Part shown: piece after piece, positions 1-5,505 of the stretch
How the letters are laid out: each line of letters begins with the position of its first letter
Numbering within the stretch: the stretch's first letter is position 1
NCBI GenBank assembly: GCA_013812985.1
Contig: JACCSN010000567.1
Span: 1 to 6,418 of the forward strand
Reading direction: 5' to 3'
DNA length: 6,418 nt
From: Hyphomicrobiales bacterium
GTDB taxonomy: Bacteria > Pseudomonadota > Alphaproteobacteria > Rhizobiales > Afifellaceae
Made by a program: the position numbers and the translations under genes
Notes under the pieces: generated by a model
What the model was told of the DNA's origin: nothing
The model's database searches: none
Seen by the model: the letters and a program-made list of their open reading frames with translations, nothing else

Positions 1-64
1 GGCCGAGGATCCAGCCGAGCGCCATGCCGCCCATCATCCAGCCCATTCCATCCATTCCCATCAT
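1..64 (-). CDS. Small Met/Gly-rich protein, 5' end only (runs off the left edge)
   Basis: Only the first 21 codons are inside the window. They read MMGMDGMGWMMGGM and then a more hydrophobic ALGWILG, so the protein starts with a Met/Gly/Trp-rich stretch and appears to enter a membrane helix. A good Shine-Dalgarno sequence, GGGGAGG, lies 4 nt before the first ATG (64) and 7 nt before the second (61); the second has the more usual spacing. I recall very short membrane proteins of this look (a Met-rich head and one helix) from bacterial copper-resistance regions, but the fragment is too short for a family assignment. The gene lies 171 nt past the end of the cytochrome c gene, so it probably begins a separate transcription unit on the same strand. 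Surface Met residues could bind Cu(I); that is inference. Confidence 0.6.
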   Translation of the reverse strand, partial: MMGMDGMGWMMGGMALGWILG

Positions 65-235
65 AAGACCTCCCCGGTTCGAATTTATGCATTCCGGCAT
101 CCCTCGCGCGTTTCAAAGCAGCCTGACCAACAGGATTCTTTACAGAACAGTTCCTGAACAATGCAGAGTAGATGAAGAGAGAAAACCGCCTAGATTTCGC
201 ATGGACTATGCGTCTGCCTATTTACAAACATCCGG
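65..235 (-). promoter_or_regulatory. Intergenic region with probable promoter for the left-edge gene
   Basis: This 171-nt gap is visibly richer in A/T than the genes around it and contains no convincing ORF. Read on the minus strand, a small hairpin (CGCAT-loop-ATGCG, 198-212) follows the cytochrome c stop by about 24 nt. A T-rich run, TTTTCTCTCTT, comes about 15 nt later, too far away for a standard intrinsic terminator. Further on there is a LexA-like site (145-159). A weak -35-like TTGAAA lies at about 110-115 (minus) with a TGCATA/CATAAA element about 20 nt downstream, just before the Shine-Dalgarno sequence of the left-edge gene. None of these promoter elements is strong, so the promoter call rests mainly on position and base composition. 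Confidence 0.4.
145..159. promoter_or_regulatory. GAAC-N7-GAAC site, matches the alphaproteobacterial LexA box
   Basis: The plus strand reads GAAC AGTTCCT GAAC (minus: GTTC-N7-GTTC). This is the direct-repeat form known for LexA operators in alphaproteobacteria. It lies about 80 nt upstream of the left-edge gene, in a region where a promoter is expected. The inner bases also make short inverted repeats (GTTCAGGAAC and GAACTGTTC), so another dimeric regulator could equally use it. Eight fixed bases can occur by chance, hence the modest confidence. Confidence 0.35.
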
Positions 236-940
236 TCAGCATTTCTCGACGACGAACCGCGACAAGTCGCTAAGGCTTGCGAAGATGACCGAAACGCGGT
301 CCCCCATCATGCCCGCTCCGACGATCACCGGCTTGCCGGACGCGGGACCGGTTGCGCGCGTGTCGAGCTTGAGGCGGACATTCATCTCCCAGAACGGTGT
401 TTCCGTGCCATCCGCGGTGCTCACGAAATAGCTGTCCCGGCAGTGCCGTATCATCGTAACCAGCTGATCCGCTGCCGCCTGCCCAAGCGGTTCGGGTCGC
501 TGACCCTCCACGTATTCCGGCGGAACGAGGCCCTGCGCCACGACGTTTTCGTGACCGCCGGGAGCGCTTGCGAGCGCAAGAAAGGCGATCAGATCGGCAC
601 GGGCCTGATCGTCACCGATCCCGCGGAAGGTCATGTAGTTTCCCGGCACCATCGCCTGCGGGTCGGCGATCCACGCATTGAGCGTATCTTCGTTCCACTC
701 GAACGCCGCCGCCTTCAGCTCGGGTGAGTAGCGATCAAAGCCCGTGGTGCCGCCTGCTTTTCGTCCAAACAGGCCCGCGAGGCTCGGTCCGGTCAGATGG
801 ACGTCCGGCTCCAGTGAATGGCAGGCAACGCACGCGCGATAGAATTCGCCGCCACGTTTCGGGTCACCACTTTCCTGACCGACGGCAGGGCCGATCGCGA
901 GAACCGTAACCATGACGGCCATGGCAGGGCAGTATTTCAT
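236..940 (-). CDS. Secreted class I cytochrome c with C-terminal extension domain
   Basis: This is a periplasmic electron carrier of 234 residues. An N-terminal signal peptide (about residues 1-22, ending near AVGQ) is followed by a mono-haem cytochrome c fold. The haem-binding motif is C37-V-A-C40-H41, and the PGNYMTF segment supplies the likely axial Met103. The haem domain ends near residue 125, the usual size of a cytochrome c. The remaining 100 or so residues form an extra domain with Cys167 and a terminal Cys234 (about 135-234) that I cannot assign to a family. I chose ATG 940 because AAGGAG lies 7 nt upstream. The ATG at 961, which overlaps the ccdA stop as ATGA, would place that Shine-Dalgarno sequence inside the gene and put seven polar residues before the signal peptide. 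It is the last gene of the operon. Haem attachment needs reduced Cys residues, which the CcdA and CcmG proteins encoded upstream could provide. Confidence 0.9.
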   Translation of the reverse strand: MKYCPAMAVMVTVLAIGPAVGQESGDPKRGGEFYRACVACHSLEPDVHLTGPSLAGLFGRKAGGTTGFDRYSPELKAAAFEWNEDTLNAWIADPQAMVPGNYMTFRGIGDDQARADLIAFLALASAPGGHENVVAQGLVPPEYVEGQRPEPLGQAAADQLVTMIRHCRDSYFVSTADGTETPFWEMNVRLKLDTRATGPASGKPVIVGAGMMGDRVSVIFASLSDLSRFVVEKC

Positions 941-957
941 CGGCTCGCTCCTTCCGC

Positions 958-1698
958 TCATCCGATTGTCGTGAGAATCGGGAAGCGCTCAAGCAGCCAG
1001 AACGAAAAAGCGGACATCTGGCCGGTGATCATTGCTATTCCCATCACGACCAGAATCCCGCCGGCGCCTACCTGGAGAAGCCGCCCGGTGCGGCGCATCC
1101 GTTTCAGGTACCTGGCGAGTCCATCGGTGAACATCGCGGACAGAAGGAACGGCACGCCGAGGCCGATCGAATAGACACCGAGCAAGGTGATACCGCTCGA
1201 CGCGCTCGCGGACAGGGCGCTTACGGTCAATATCGCACCAAGGACGGGGCCAATGCAGGGCGTCCAGCCGAAGCCGAAGGCCAGCCCCAGCACATAAGCG
1301 CCGGCCGGGCGGCCGCCCCGCAGGTCACCGTGAAAGCGAAGATCACGCTGAAGCCAGGACAGCCGCACGAGGCCGGTCATAAATACGCCGAACACAATGA
1401 TGATCGCGCCGCCTATTATGTTCGCCTCGTAGCGGTACCAGAGCAGCAGCCGGCTGATGCCCGTGGCACTCGCGCCGAGAGCAATGAATACGGTCGAGAA
1501 GCCCAGAACGAAAAAGACGCTTAGAAGCAGAGCCGGCAACCGGCTTCCATGTGACCGGGTTTTCTCCTCGGTGGGGGCGCTATTACCGGCGACATAGGAA
1601 ATGTAGCCCGGAACGAGCGGCAGGACACAGGGCGACAGAAACGATATGGCCCCCGCCGCGAGCGCCGTCAGAATCCCGATATTGGAGATCTCCAGCAC
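958..1698 (-). CDS. ccdA: CcdA-type transmembrane thiol-disulfide carrier (DsbD transmembrane domain family)
   Basis: This inner-membrane protein of 246 residues passes electrons from cytoplasmic thioredoxin to extracytoplasmic thioredoxin-like proteins. It has about six hydrophobic segments. The two hallmark Cys motifs are present: F-L-S-P-C24-V-L-P-L-V-P in the first helix and G-W-T-P-C148-I-G-P in the fourth. Length and motifs are those of a normal short CcdA without the periplasmic DsbD domains. The start is GTG 1698, which gives the typical CcdA N-terminus (LEISNIGILTALAAGAISF). No Shine-Dalgarno sequence can be seen before it, and it lies only 3 nt after the stop of the dsbA-like gene, so its translation probably depends on coupling to that gene. 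Its likely partners are the CcmG- and TlpA-like proteins of this operon. The stop codon lies in a TCAT (plus-strand) junction with a possible, but less likely, start of the cytochrome gene. Confidence 0.93.
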   Translation of the reverse strand: MLEISNIGILTALAAGAISFLSPCVLPLVPGYISYVAGNSAPTEEKTRSHGSRLPALLLSVFFVLGFSTVFIALGASATGISRLLLWYRYEANIIGGAIIIVFGVFMTGLVRLSWLQRDLRFHGDLRGGRPAGAYVLGLAFGFGWTPCIGPVLGAILTVSALSASASSGITLLGVYSIGLGVPFLLSAMFTDGLARYLKRMRRTGRLLQVGAGGILVVMGIAMITGQMSAFSFWLLERFPILTTIG

Positions 1699-1701
1699 GG
1701 G

Positions 1702-2475
1702 TCAGCCGGCAGCCGGCGCGCGGGCTTCGGCGATAAGCCCTTGCAGAGTCGGCAGGTCGGTCAGACCGCGGACAATTTCATCGCCGACGAGGAAGCTGGG
1801 CGTACCGGTTATGCGCAAATCGCCGGCAAGCGCGAGGTTGCGCTGGATCGCCTCTTCGATCGCCGGATCCTGCATGTCCTCCCGAAGCTGGTCGATATCG
1901 AGCCCGATCTGGCGCGCGATGTCGAGCGTCGCGCTTTCGTCTATCGCTCCGGAATGGGCCATCAAGGCTTCGTGGAGGTCTGCGTATTTGCCCTGCTTCT
2001 GCGAGGCCAGGGCGGCGCGCGCCGGAAATGCCGATCCGGGGCCGAGAATAGGAAATTCCTTGTAGACGAGCCTTACGTTTTGGTCGCTCGCCTGCATTTC
2101 GGCCATCAGCGGTGCCGCCTTTCGGCAATAGGGGCAGTTATAGTCAAAGAATTCCACGAGCGTCACATCACCGGCCGGATTCCCGAGCACGGGCGAAGCC
2201 GGATCGTTGAAGATTTCATCACGCCGCTCGCTGATCAGCGTCTACAGCTCGTCCGCCGCGGCGGCCTGCTGACGCGCCTCAAGCTGCTGGACGGACTCGA
2301 TCAGCACCTCTGAGTTGGCCAGGATAAAGGCTTCGGTCTGCGCCTCGAAGTCGCCGGCCAGCCTGCTTGTGCCGCCGAGGACGCCTGCAGAAACCAGAAG
2401 CGCGGCGCCAGCGAAAACGGCCGCGAAGCCTGAAAGCACAAGCGCAGCCATGGCCATGAATTTTGAAGCGGGCAT
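1702..2475 (-). pseudogene. DsbA-family (Com1-like) disulfide oxidoreductase interrupted by an in-frame TAG
   Basis: The reading frame from ATG 2475 to TGA 1702 is 257 codons long and is whole except for one amber codon at 2242-2244 (codon 78). The first 77 codons give a hydrophobic signal/anchor segment (about 8-34) and the helical FILANSEVLIES-type region that precedes the catalytic domain in Com1-like DsbA proteins. After the TAG, in the same frame, the text continues with TLISERRDEIFNDPASPVLG and then a complete thioredoxin-fold DsbA domain. That domain has the active site F-D-Y-N-C114-P-Y-C117, a helical insertion, and the cis-Pro loop T-G-T-P-S near residue 226. No frameshift is needed. 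A single change of CAG (Gln) to TAG would explain it. The catalytic part has no internal in-frame start with a good Shine-Dalgarno sequence; GTG 2190 would give a protein without a signal peptide. The gene starts 15 nt after the propeller gene, with GGGAG about 11 nt upstream. It could be a recent pseudogene, a readthrough product or a base-call error. Confidence 0.85.
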
Positions 2476-2490
2476 GACTTTTCTGCTCCC

Positions 2491-3363
2491 TCAGGAAGAA
2501 AGCGGCTGCCACGTTTTGCCAGCGTCGGTGCTCGCCAGGAGCTCGCTCTCGTCGGTCACCGCGAATAGGCTGTCCGGGTCTGCCGGATTGACCGCGAGAT
2601 GCAGCAGTACCCGTTCGCCAAGGCCATTGCTCACCGGATTCCAGTCGAGCGCAGCGCCGGGGCTCTTCACAAGTCCGGAGCCGACGATGAAAGCGTAGAC
2701 CGTGCCGTCGGGCGCGGTATGAACCATGCTCGCCGGCTGCCCCTGCGGGCCGGTCGGCTCCCATGTCGCGCCGCCGTCGCGGCTGATCATGACGCCGCTC
2801 ATGGTTCCGGCAAACACGATATCCGGACTGACGGCCGAGGCGGCAATATCGATCACATCGGCCTGCGGTGCCCCGGCGGCGCTCCAGCTTTCTCCGCCGT
2901 CGCGGCTGACCTGGATGCCTCCATAGAGGCCGTAGATGACGTTGGGGTCGGCCCGGCTCACATCCATGGCATGGAAGTCGACCGGACCGCCGGCTCCGCT
3001 CGCCAGCTGCTCCCAGCTTCGGCCGCCGTCCCGCGAGACGAGAACTCCCATATTGCCGCCTCCGGCCGGATGGCCGCTGGCATACATCACGTCCGCCTCG
3101 GTCGGGTGCGGCGTAAATCCCATATAGTCGTTCGTATTCTGCGAGACCTGTTCGGCCGTTCCATCCGCAGAGGTGTGGAAGAGACCATAATGAGTGGCGA
3201 GATAGAGCCGGGAAGAGTCCTTCGGATCGACCGCGATCCCGTGAACATGAGAGACTTCCCCGATCGGGATGCTTTCGGCGCCGGCTTGCCACCATGCGGC
3301 GCCGCCGATCCCGGCAGCCGCGATCACCGCGATGCCGAGAATTAATGTCCAGCTTCTGCTCAT
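2491..3363 (-). CDS. Membrane-anchored Asp-box (BNR) beta-propeller, F510_1955-type glycosylhydrolase-like protein
   Basis: A protein of 290 residues with an uncleaved signal anchor (about 5-24) and an extracytoplasmic beta-propeller. Four Asp-box motifs are visible: SRDGGRSW (110-117), SRDGGESW (153-160), SRDGGATW (194-201) and STDAGKTW (278-285). Asp-boxes occur in sialidases and VPS10/Ycf48-like propellers. I know this variant from automatic annotations as the F510_1955 family; the name glycosylhydrolase reflects fold similarity and I see no evidence for catalysis. It contains many His residues in blade-start positions (HVHG 39-42, ATHYG near 58, PHP near 86, SGHP near 98, DFHAM near 131, VHT near 215, LHL near 255), which might bind metal. 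Start ATG 3363 has AAAAAGGA upstream and is 44 nt beyond the sco stop. A scaffold or assembly role in copper or cytochrome maturation is an inference from its neighbours. Confidence 0.85.
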   Translation of the reverse strand: MSRSWTLILGIAVIAAAGIGGAAWWQAGAESIPIGEVSHVHGIAVDPKDSSRLYLATHYGLFHTSADGTAEQVSQNTNDYMGFTPHPTEADVMYASGHPAGGGNMGVLVSRDGGRSWEQLASGAGGPVDFHAMDVSRADPNVIYGLYGGIQVSRDGGESWSAAGAPQADVIDIAASAVSPDIVFAGTMSGVMISRDGGATWEPTGPQGQPASMVHTAPDGTVYAFIVGSGLVKSPGAALDWNPVSNGLGERVLLHLAVNPADPDSLFAVTDESELLASTDAGKTWQPLSS

Positions 3364-3407
3364 TGCTCATTCCTTTTTGCTTGAAGATTGTCGCGGAAGC
3401 CCAACCA

Positions 3408-4097
3408 TCAGAAGATCGACCGGATACGCTCCCAGATCGAAGGAGGCTGCGGTTCCTGGTGCGGGACGCTGGCGTTGACCAGTCCGTTGATGAACAGGAC
3501 GAGGTTGGTCGGCTCGAAGCCGAGGCCGTGGAAATTCGCGCGCAGCATGCCCTCGCGGTCGATGACATGCGTGACCACGCTGTGGATCTGGAGGCGGTCC
3601 TCCGCCGGTGTGAATGTGTGTCCGAACTGTTCGGCGAGTTTGCGGGTCGTGTCCTCGGCGCGCTCCGGTCCGCTTGTCAGGAACGTCCAGTTATCTTCAT
3701 TAAGACCGTGCGCCTGCCCGTAAGAGCTCAGCACATCCGGCGTATCGCGCTTCGGATCGGTGGTGATCGTGATGAAGGCCACCTGGTCCCGCATCGGCGT
3801 GATGTTGATCATCTCCTGAACGCGGGCGATCCGCTCGGCGTGCAGCGGACACACGTCCGGACAGCCGGCGAAGATGAAATGCAGCACCACGACCTTGCCG
3901 CGATAATCAGCCAGCTTGACGGGCTCTCCGCTCGCATCCTGAAGCGTGAATTCCGGCGCCGGATCGTTCTTGATCTGGAAGTACTGTTCCTTTTCGAAAA
4001 GCTGCTCCTGCAGGCTCTCCAGCGAGTGCGCTCCCGCTGCCGCCGGCAACATCGCCGCAAGTGCGATTCCAATGAGGATTTGTCGCAAACCAATCAC
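3408..4097 (-). CDS. Sco1/SenC family copper chaperone / thiol-redox protein
   Basis: Sco proteins are thioredoxin-fold, extracytoplasmic proteins that bind copper and help build the CuA site of cytochrome c oxidase or act as thiol reductants. This one has 229 residues. It has a signal peptide (about 1-23, ending AAAGA), the redox/copper motif G-C79-P-D-V-C83-P, and a downstream His in LQIHSVVTH (H172, with H177 nearby). Together these supply the usual two-Cys-one-His copper site. The peroxiredoxin-like features DYRGKVVVLHF and ITTDPKRDTP are also typical. The start is GTG 4097 with AAGAGG 9 nt upstream; it gives a sound signal peptide directly. The gene follows the Met-rich protein gene after a 78-nt gap with a hairpin. 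No cytochrome oxidase subunit gene is in this window, so its target here may be copper resistance or another cuproprotein rather than CuA. Confidence 0.93.
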   Translation of the reverse strand: MIGLRQILIGIALAAMLPAAAGAHSLESLQEQLFEKEQYFQIKNDPAPEFTLQDASGEPVKLADYRGKVVVLHFIFAGCPDVCPLHAERIARVQEMINITPMRDQVAFITITTDPKRDTPDVLSSYGQAHGLNEDNWTFLTSGPERAEDTTRKLAEQFGHTFTPAEDRLQIHSVVTHVIDREGMLRANFHGLGFEPTNLVLFINGLVNASVPHQEPQPPSIWERIRSIF

Positions 4098-4133
4098 GCC
4101 CGTTCGCCTCTTAATTGCACAGTGACTTACAGT

Positions 4134-4162
4134 GGCCCGGTCCGCCTGGGGCGAACCGGGCC
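4134..4162 (-). terminator. Strong 13-bp hairpin between the Met-rich gene and sco
   Basis: On the minus strand the arms are GGCCCGGTTCGCC and GGCGGACCGGGCC with a 3-nt loop. All 13 positions pair in RNA with a single G-U; on the plus strand the same position is a C-A mismatch, so the structure suits minus-strand transcripts. It begins 13 nt after the Met-rich gene stop. No T-run follows, so it is not a standard intrinsic terminator. It may be a partial or Rho-assisted terminator or a 3' stabiliser of the upstream mRNA segment. Confidence 0.55.
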
Positions 4163-4175
4163 GCGATGCTTCGCT

Positions 4176-4466
4176 TTAGCCAGGGCTGCCGGGCTCTTCT
4201 CCGCCATCGGGCGCCTCTTCGCCGGGGGTCATCGCCTGCATCATCTTCGTGCAGGCGCCCATCATCTCGTTCATCTGGCTCATCATGTTCATCATCCCCA
4301 TCATGCCGCCCTCGCCCTGCATCATGTCCTGCATCTCGTTCGGACTCATCGCCGGAGACCCGGTCTCCGGCGCCTGACCGGGCTGGCTTTGGGCGAGCAC
4401 CATCGGCACGCCGGCGAGCCCGGTCGTGATGATCGCAGCGGCAATCACTTTGGTCATATTCCTCAT
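4176..4466 (-). CDS. Small secreted Met-rich protein, probably copper-binding
   Basis: A protein of 96 residues with a clear signal peptide (about 1-25, cleavage after VLA). The mature part has a short Pro/Gly/Ser-rich spacer, then a Met-rich block with 16 Met in residues 40-79, arranged as MM pairs and MxxM steps (for example MMGMMNMM), with one Cys at 72. The tail is acidic and Gly/Pro-rich. Clusters of Met in periplasmic proteins are a known way to bind Cu(I) or Ag(I), as in CopC/CusF/PcoE-like proteins, but I see no homology to these; binding is inferred from composition. ATG 4466 is chosen because AAGGAG lies 8 nt upstream and the signal peptide begins there. A longer upstream reading of the same frame overlaps another gene and is spurious. 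The start overlaps the stop of the membrane protein gene as ATGA, so the two are probably translated together. Confidence 0.8.
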   Translation of the reverse strand: MRNMTKVIAAAIITTGLAGVPMVLAQSQPGQAPETGSPAMSPNEMQDMMQGEGGMMGMMNMMSQMNEMMGACTKMMQAMTPGEEAPDGGEEPGSPG

Positions 4467-4888
4467 TGGACCATCTCCTTGCTTTGGGTTGGGAGCTTTG
4501 CGGCGCCGGTAAGCGCCATGTTTGTCTCGGGCAGGCTGTCGCAGTCCGCGCAATTCGATTCGTGGGACAGGAATGGATGAGATTCCGGATCGGCGGTCGC
4601 GCGCTGCGCTTGTGAGGCGGCGACATTTGCAGACGCGCTCGCCCCGGCACCGGATTTGGTGCAAGCTCTGCTTACGCAAAGCCCCAGCCCGCACATGACG
4701 GCACAGGGGGCTACGGCGATGAGCAGCGGCGCAACGCCCGCTGCTGCAAGCCAGGGCCAGCCGAGCCACAGTGCCGGCAGGGCCAGTACGACGGTCGCCG
4801 CGATGAGTCCGCGCCGGCCGCGAAGCTGATATCGCAAGTAGCTGCCGATATCCTGGCTCAAACTTGTCTGACGGGCAGTGCTGTCCAT
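4463..4888 (-). CDS. Cys-rich two-helix membrane protein of unknown function
   Basis: A protein of 141 residues that I cannot place in a named family, though I recall similar short proteins beside copper genes in alphaproteobacteria. A cytoplasm-like head with SQDIGSYLRYQLRGRRG (11-27) precedes two hydrophobic segments (about 28-45 and 49-72). Cys residues are spaced C62-x3-C66-x4-C71-x4-C76 across the second helix and its end, and a C113-A-D-C116 pair sits in the tail. Such a ladder of Cys along a helix could bind Cu(I) or haem or carry disulfides; this is inference. Start ATG 4888 has GAAGGTGA just upstream and lies 31 nt inside the end of the tlpA-like gene; earlier in-frame starts would overlap that gene much further. 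The stop overlaps the Met-rich gene start. The intimate coupling to a Met-rich secreted protein suggests that the two act together in metal handling. Confidence 0.75.
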   Translation of the reverse strand: MDSTARQTSLSQDIGSYLRYQLRGRRGLIAATVVLALPALWLGWPWLAAAGVAPLLIAVAPCAVMCGLGLCVSRACTKSGAGASASANVAASQAQRATADPESHPFLSHESNCADCDSLPETNMALTGAAKLPTQSKEMVQ

Positions 4889-5505
4889 TGTTTCACCTTC
4901 GCGTTGGAGGACGGGGGACTGGTGCCGGTAGTCGCAAGGCCGGCCTGAGCGCGGATAAGGGCTTCCATCTCGGGGCTGTCCCATTCCGCAGGACCGGCCC
5001 AGCGCCGGATTTCGCCGCCGTCACGACCAATCAGCAGGGTGGTCGGGACGCCAGTGATGCCGAGCGCGCTCATCGCGGCGGCACTCTCATCGAGGTAGAC
5101 TGCAAGCTCTGCGATACCGATCTCGTCAAAGAACGGCTGGACCGCGCCGAGGCCGCCGCGGTCGATCGACAGGGCGACGACTACAAAATCGGTGCCGCCG
5201 AGGCTGGTCTGAAGCCGGTCGAGAGCCGGCATCTCCTTGCGGCACGGCCCGCACCACGTCGCCCAGATGTTGAGGAGGACGGCCCTGCCGCGGAAATCGG
5301 CGAGCGATACGGCAGCGCCGGTTGCATCTTCAAAGCTCAGTGCGGGCACGGCTTCCGCGCCTTGAACGCCCGGAGTCTCCTTGCCCGCTTGTGAAGGCCA
5401 GAAGAGCAGGCTCGCGGCGACTGATAGCGCCAGCGCGGCCGCGCTAAACACAGCCAGAGAGAGATAGCTGCCGACGGCGGAGCTGGTGGAAGATCCCGGC
5501 CTCAT
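4858..5505 (-). CDS. TlpA-family membrane-anchored thioredoxin-like disulfide reductase
   Basis: A protein of 215 residues with an N-terminal membrane anchor (about 13-36) and a periplasmic thioredoxin fold of the TlpA/ResA type. The active site is N-I-W-A-T-W-C85-G-P-C88-R-K-E-M-P. The cis-Pro loop G-I-T-G-V-P154-T-T is present. These proteins reduce disulfides in apocytochrome c, Sco or CuA-site proteins, using electrons from CcdA. The C-terminal tail after about residue 190 is Ser/Thr/Pro-rich and looks unrelated to the fold. Its last ten codons overlap the start of the next gene by 31 nt. Start ATG 5505 overlaps the ccmG-like stop as ATGA; CAAGG lies about 9 nt upstream. With Sco and CcmG it makes three reductive-type thioredoxin folds in one operon; TlpA-Sco pairs are known to cooperate in CuA assembly in alphaproteobacteria. 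Confidence 0.9.
   Translation of the reverse strand: MRPGSSTSSAVGSYLSLAVFSAAALALSVAASLLFWPSQAGKETPGVQGAEAVPALSFEDATGAAVSLADFRGRAVLLNIWATWCGPCRKEMPALDRLQTSLGGTDFVVVALSIDRGGLGAVQPFFDEIGIAELAVYLDESAAAMSALGITGVPTTLLIGRDGGEIRRWAGPAEWDSPEMEALIRAQAGLATTGTSPPSSNAKVKQWTALPVRQV

Noticed and set aside
24..431. A 135-codon plus-strand frame at the left edge
   Set aside because: It lies opposite the small Met-rich gene start, the intergenic region and the cytochrome c gene, and its composition is that of an antisense reading.
2242..2244. Recoded amino acid (pyrrolysine) at the TAG
   Set aside because: The site is in a linker, not an active site. Nothing in the window suggests a pyrrolysine system, and UAG is not the selenocysteine codon.
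2190..2475. Frameshift as the cause of the broken dsbA-like gene
   Set aside because: The two halves are in the same frame (285 nt apart, a multiple of three), and the residues between them continue the family pattern. Only a stop codon separates them.
2279..3568. A 429-codon minus-strand frame, Arg- and Ser-rich
   Set aside because: It overlaps the propeller gene and both its neighbours in another frame. Its composition is typical of an off-frame reading of GC-rich DNA, whereas the propeller frame has four Asp-boxes and a signal anchor.
3294..4580. A 428-codon plus-strand reading frame with a striking His-rich stretch
   Set aside because: It lies opposite sco and the Met-rich gene. The His codons (CAT/CAC) are largely mirror images of the Met (ATG) codons on the minus strand; no domain or Shine-Dalgarno support was found.
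4467..4769. N-terminal extension of the Met-rich protein
   Set aside because: The extra 101 codons overlap the membrane protein gene in another frame and are Arg-rich without pattern. AAGGAG and a signal peptide place the start at 4466.
4889..4984. N-terminal extension of the Cys-rich membrane protein
   Set aside because: It would lie wholly inside the tlpA-like gene. A Shine-Dalgarno-like GAAGGTGA sits directly before ATG 4888.
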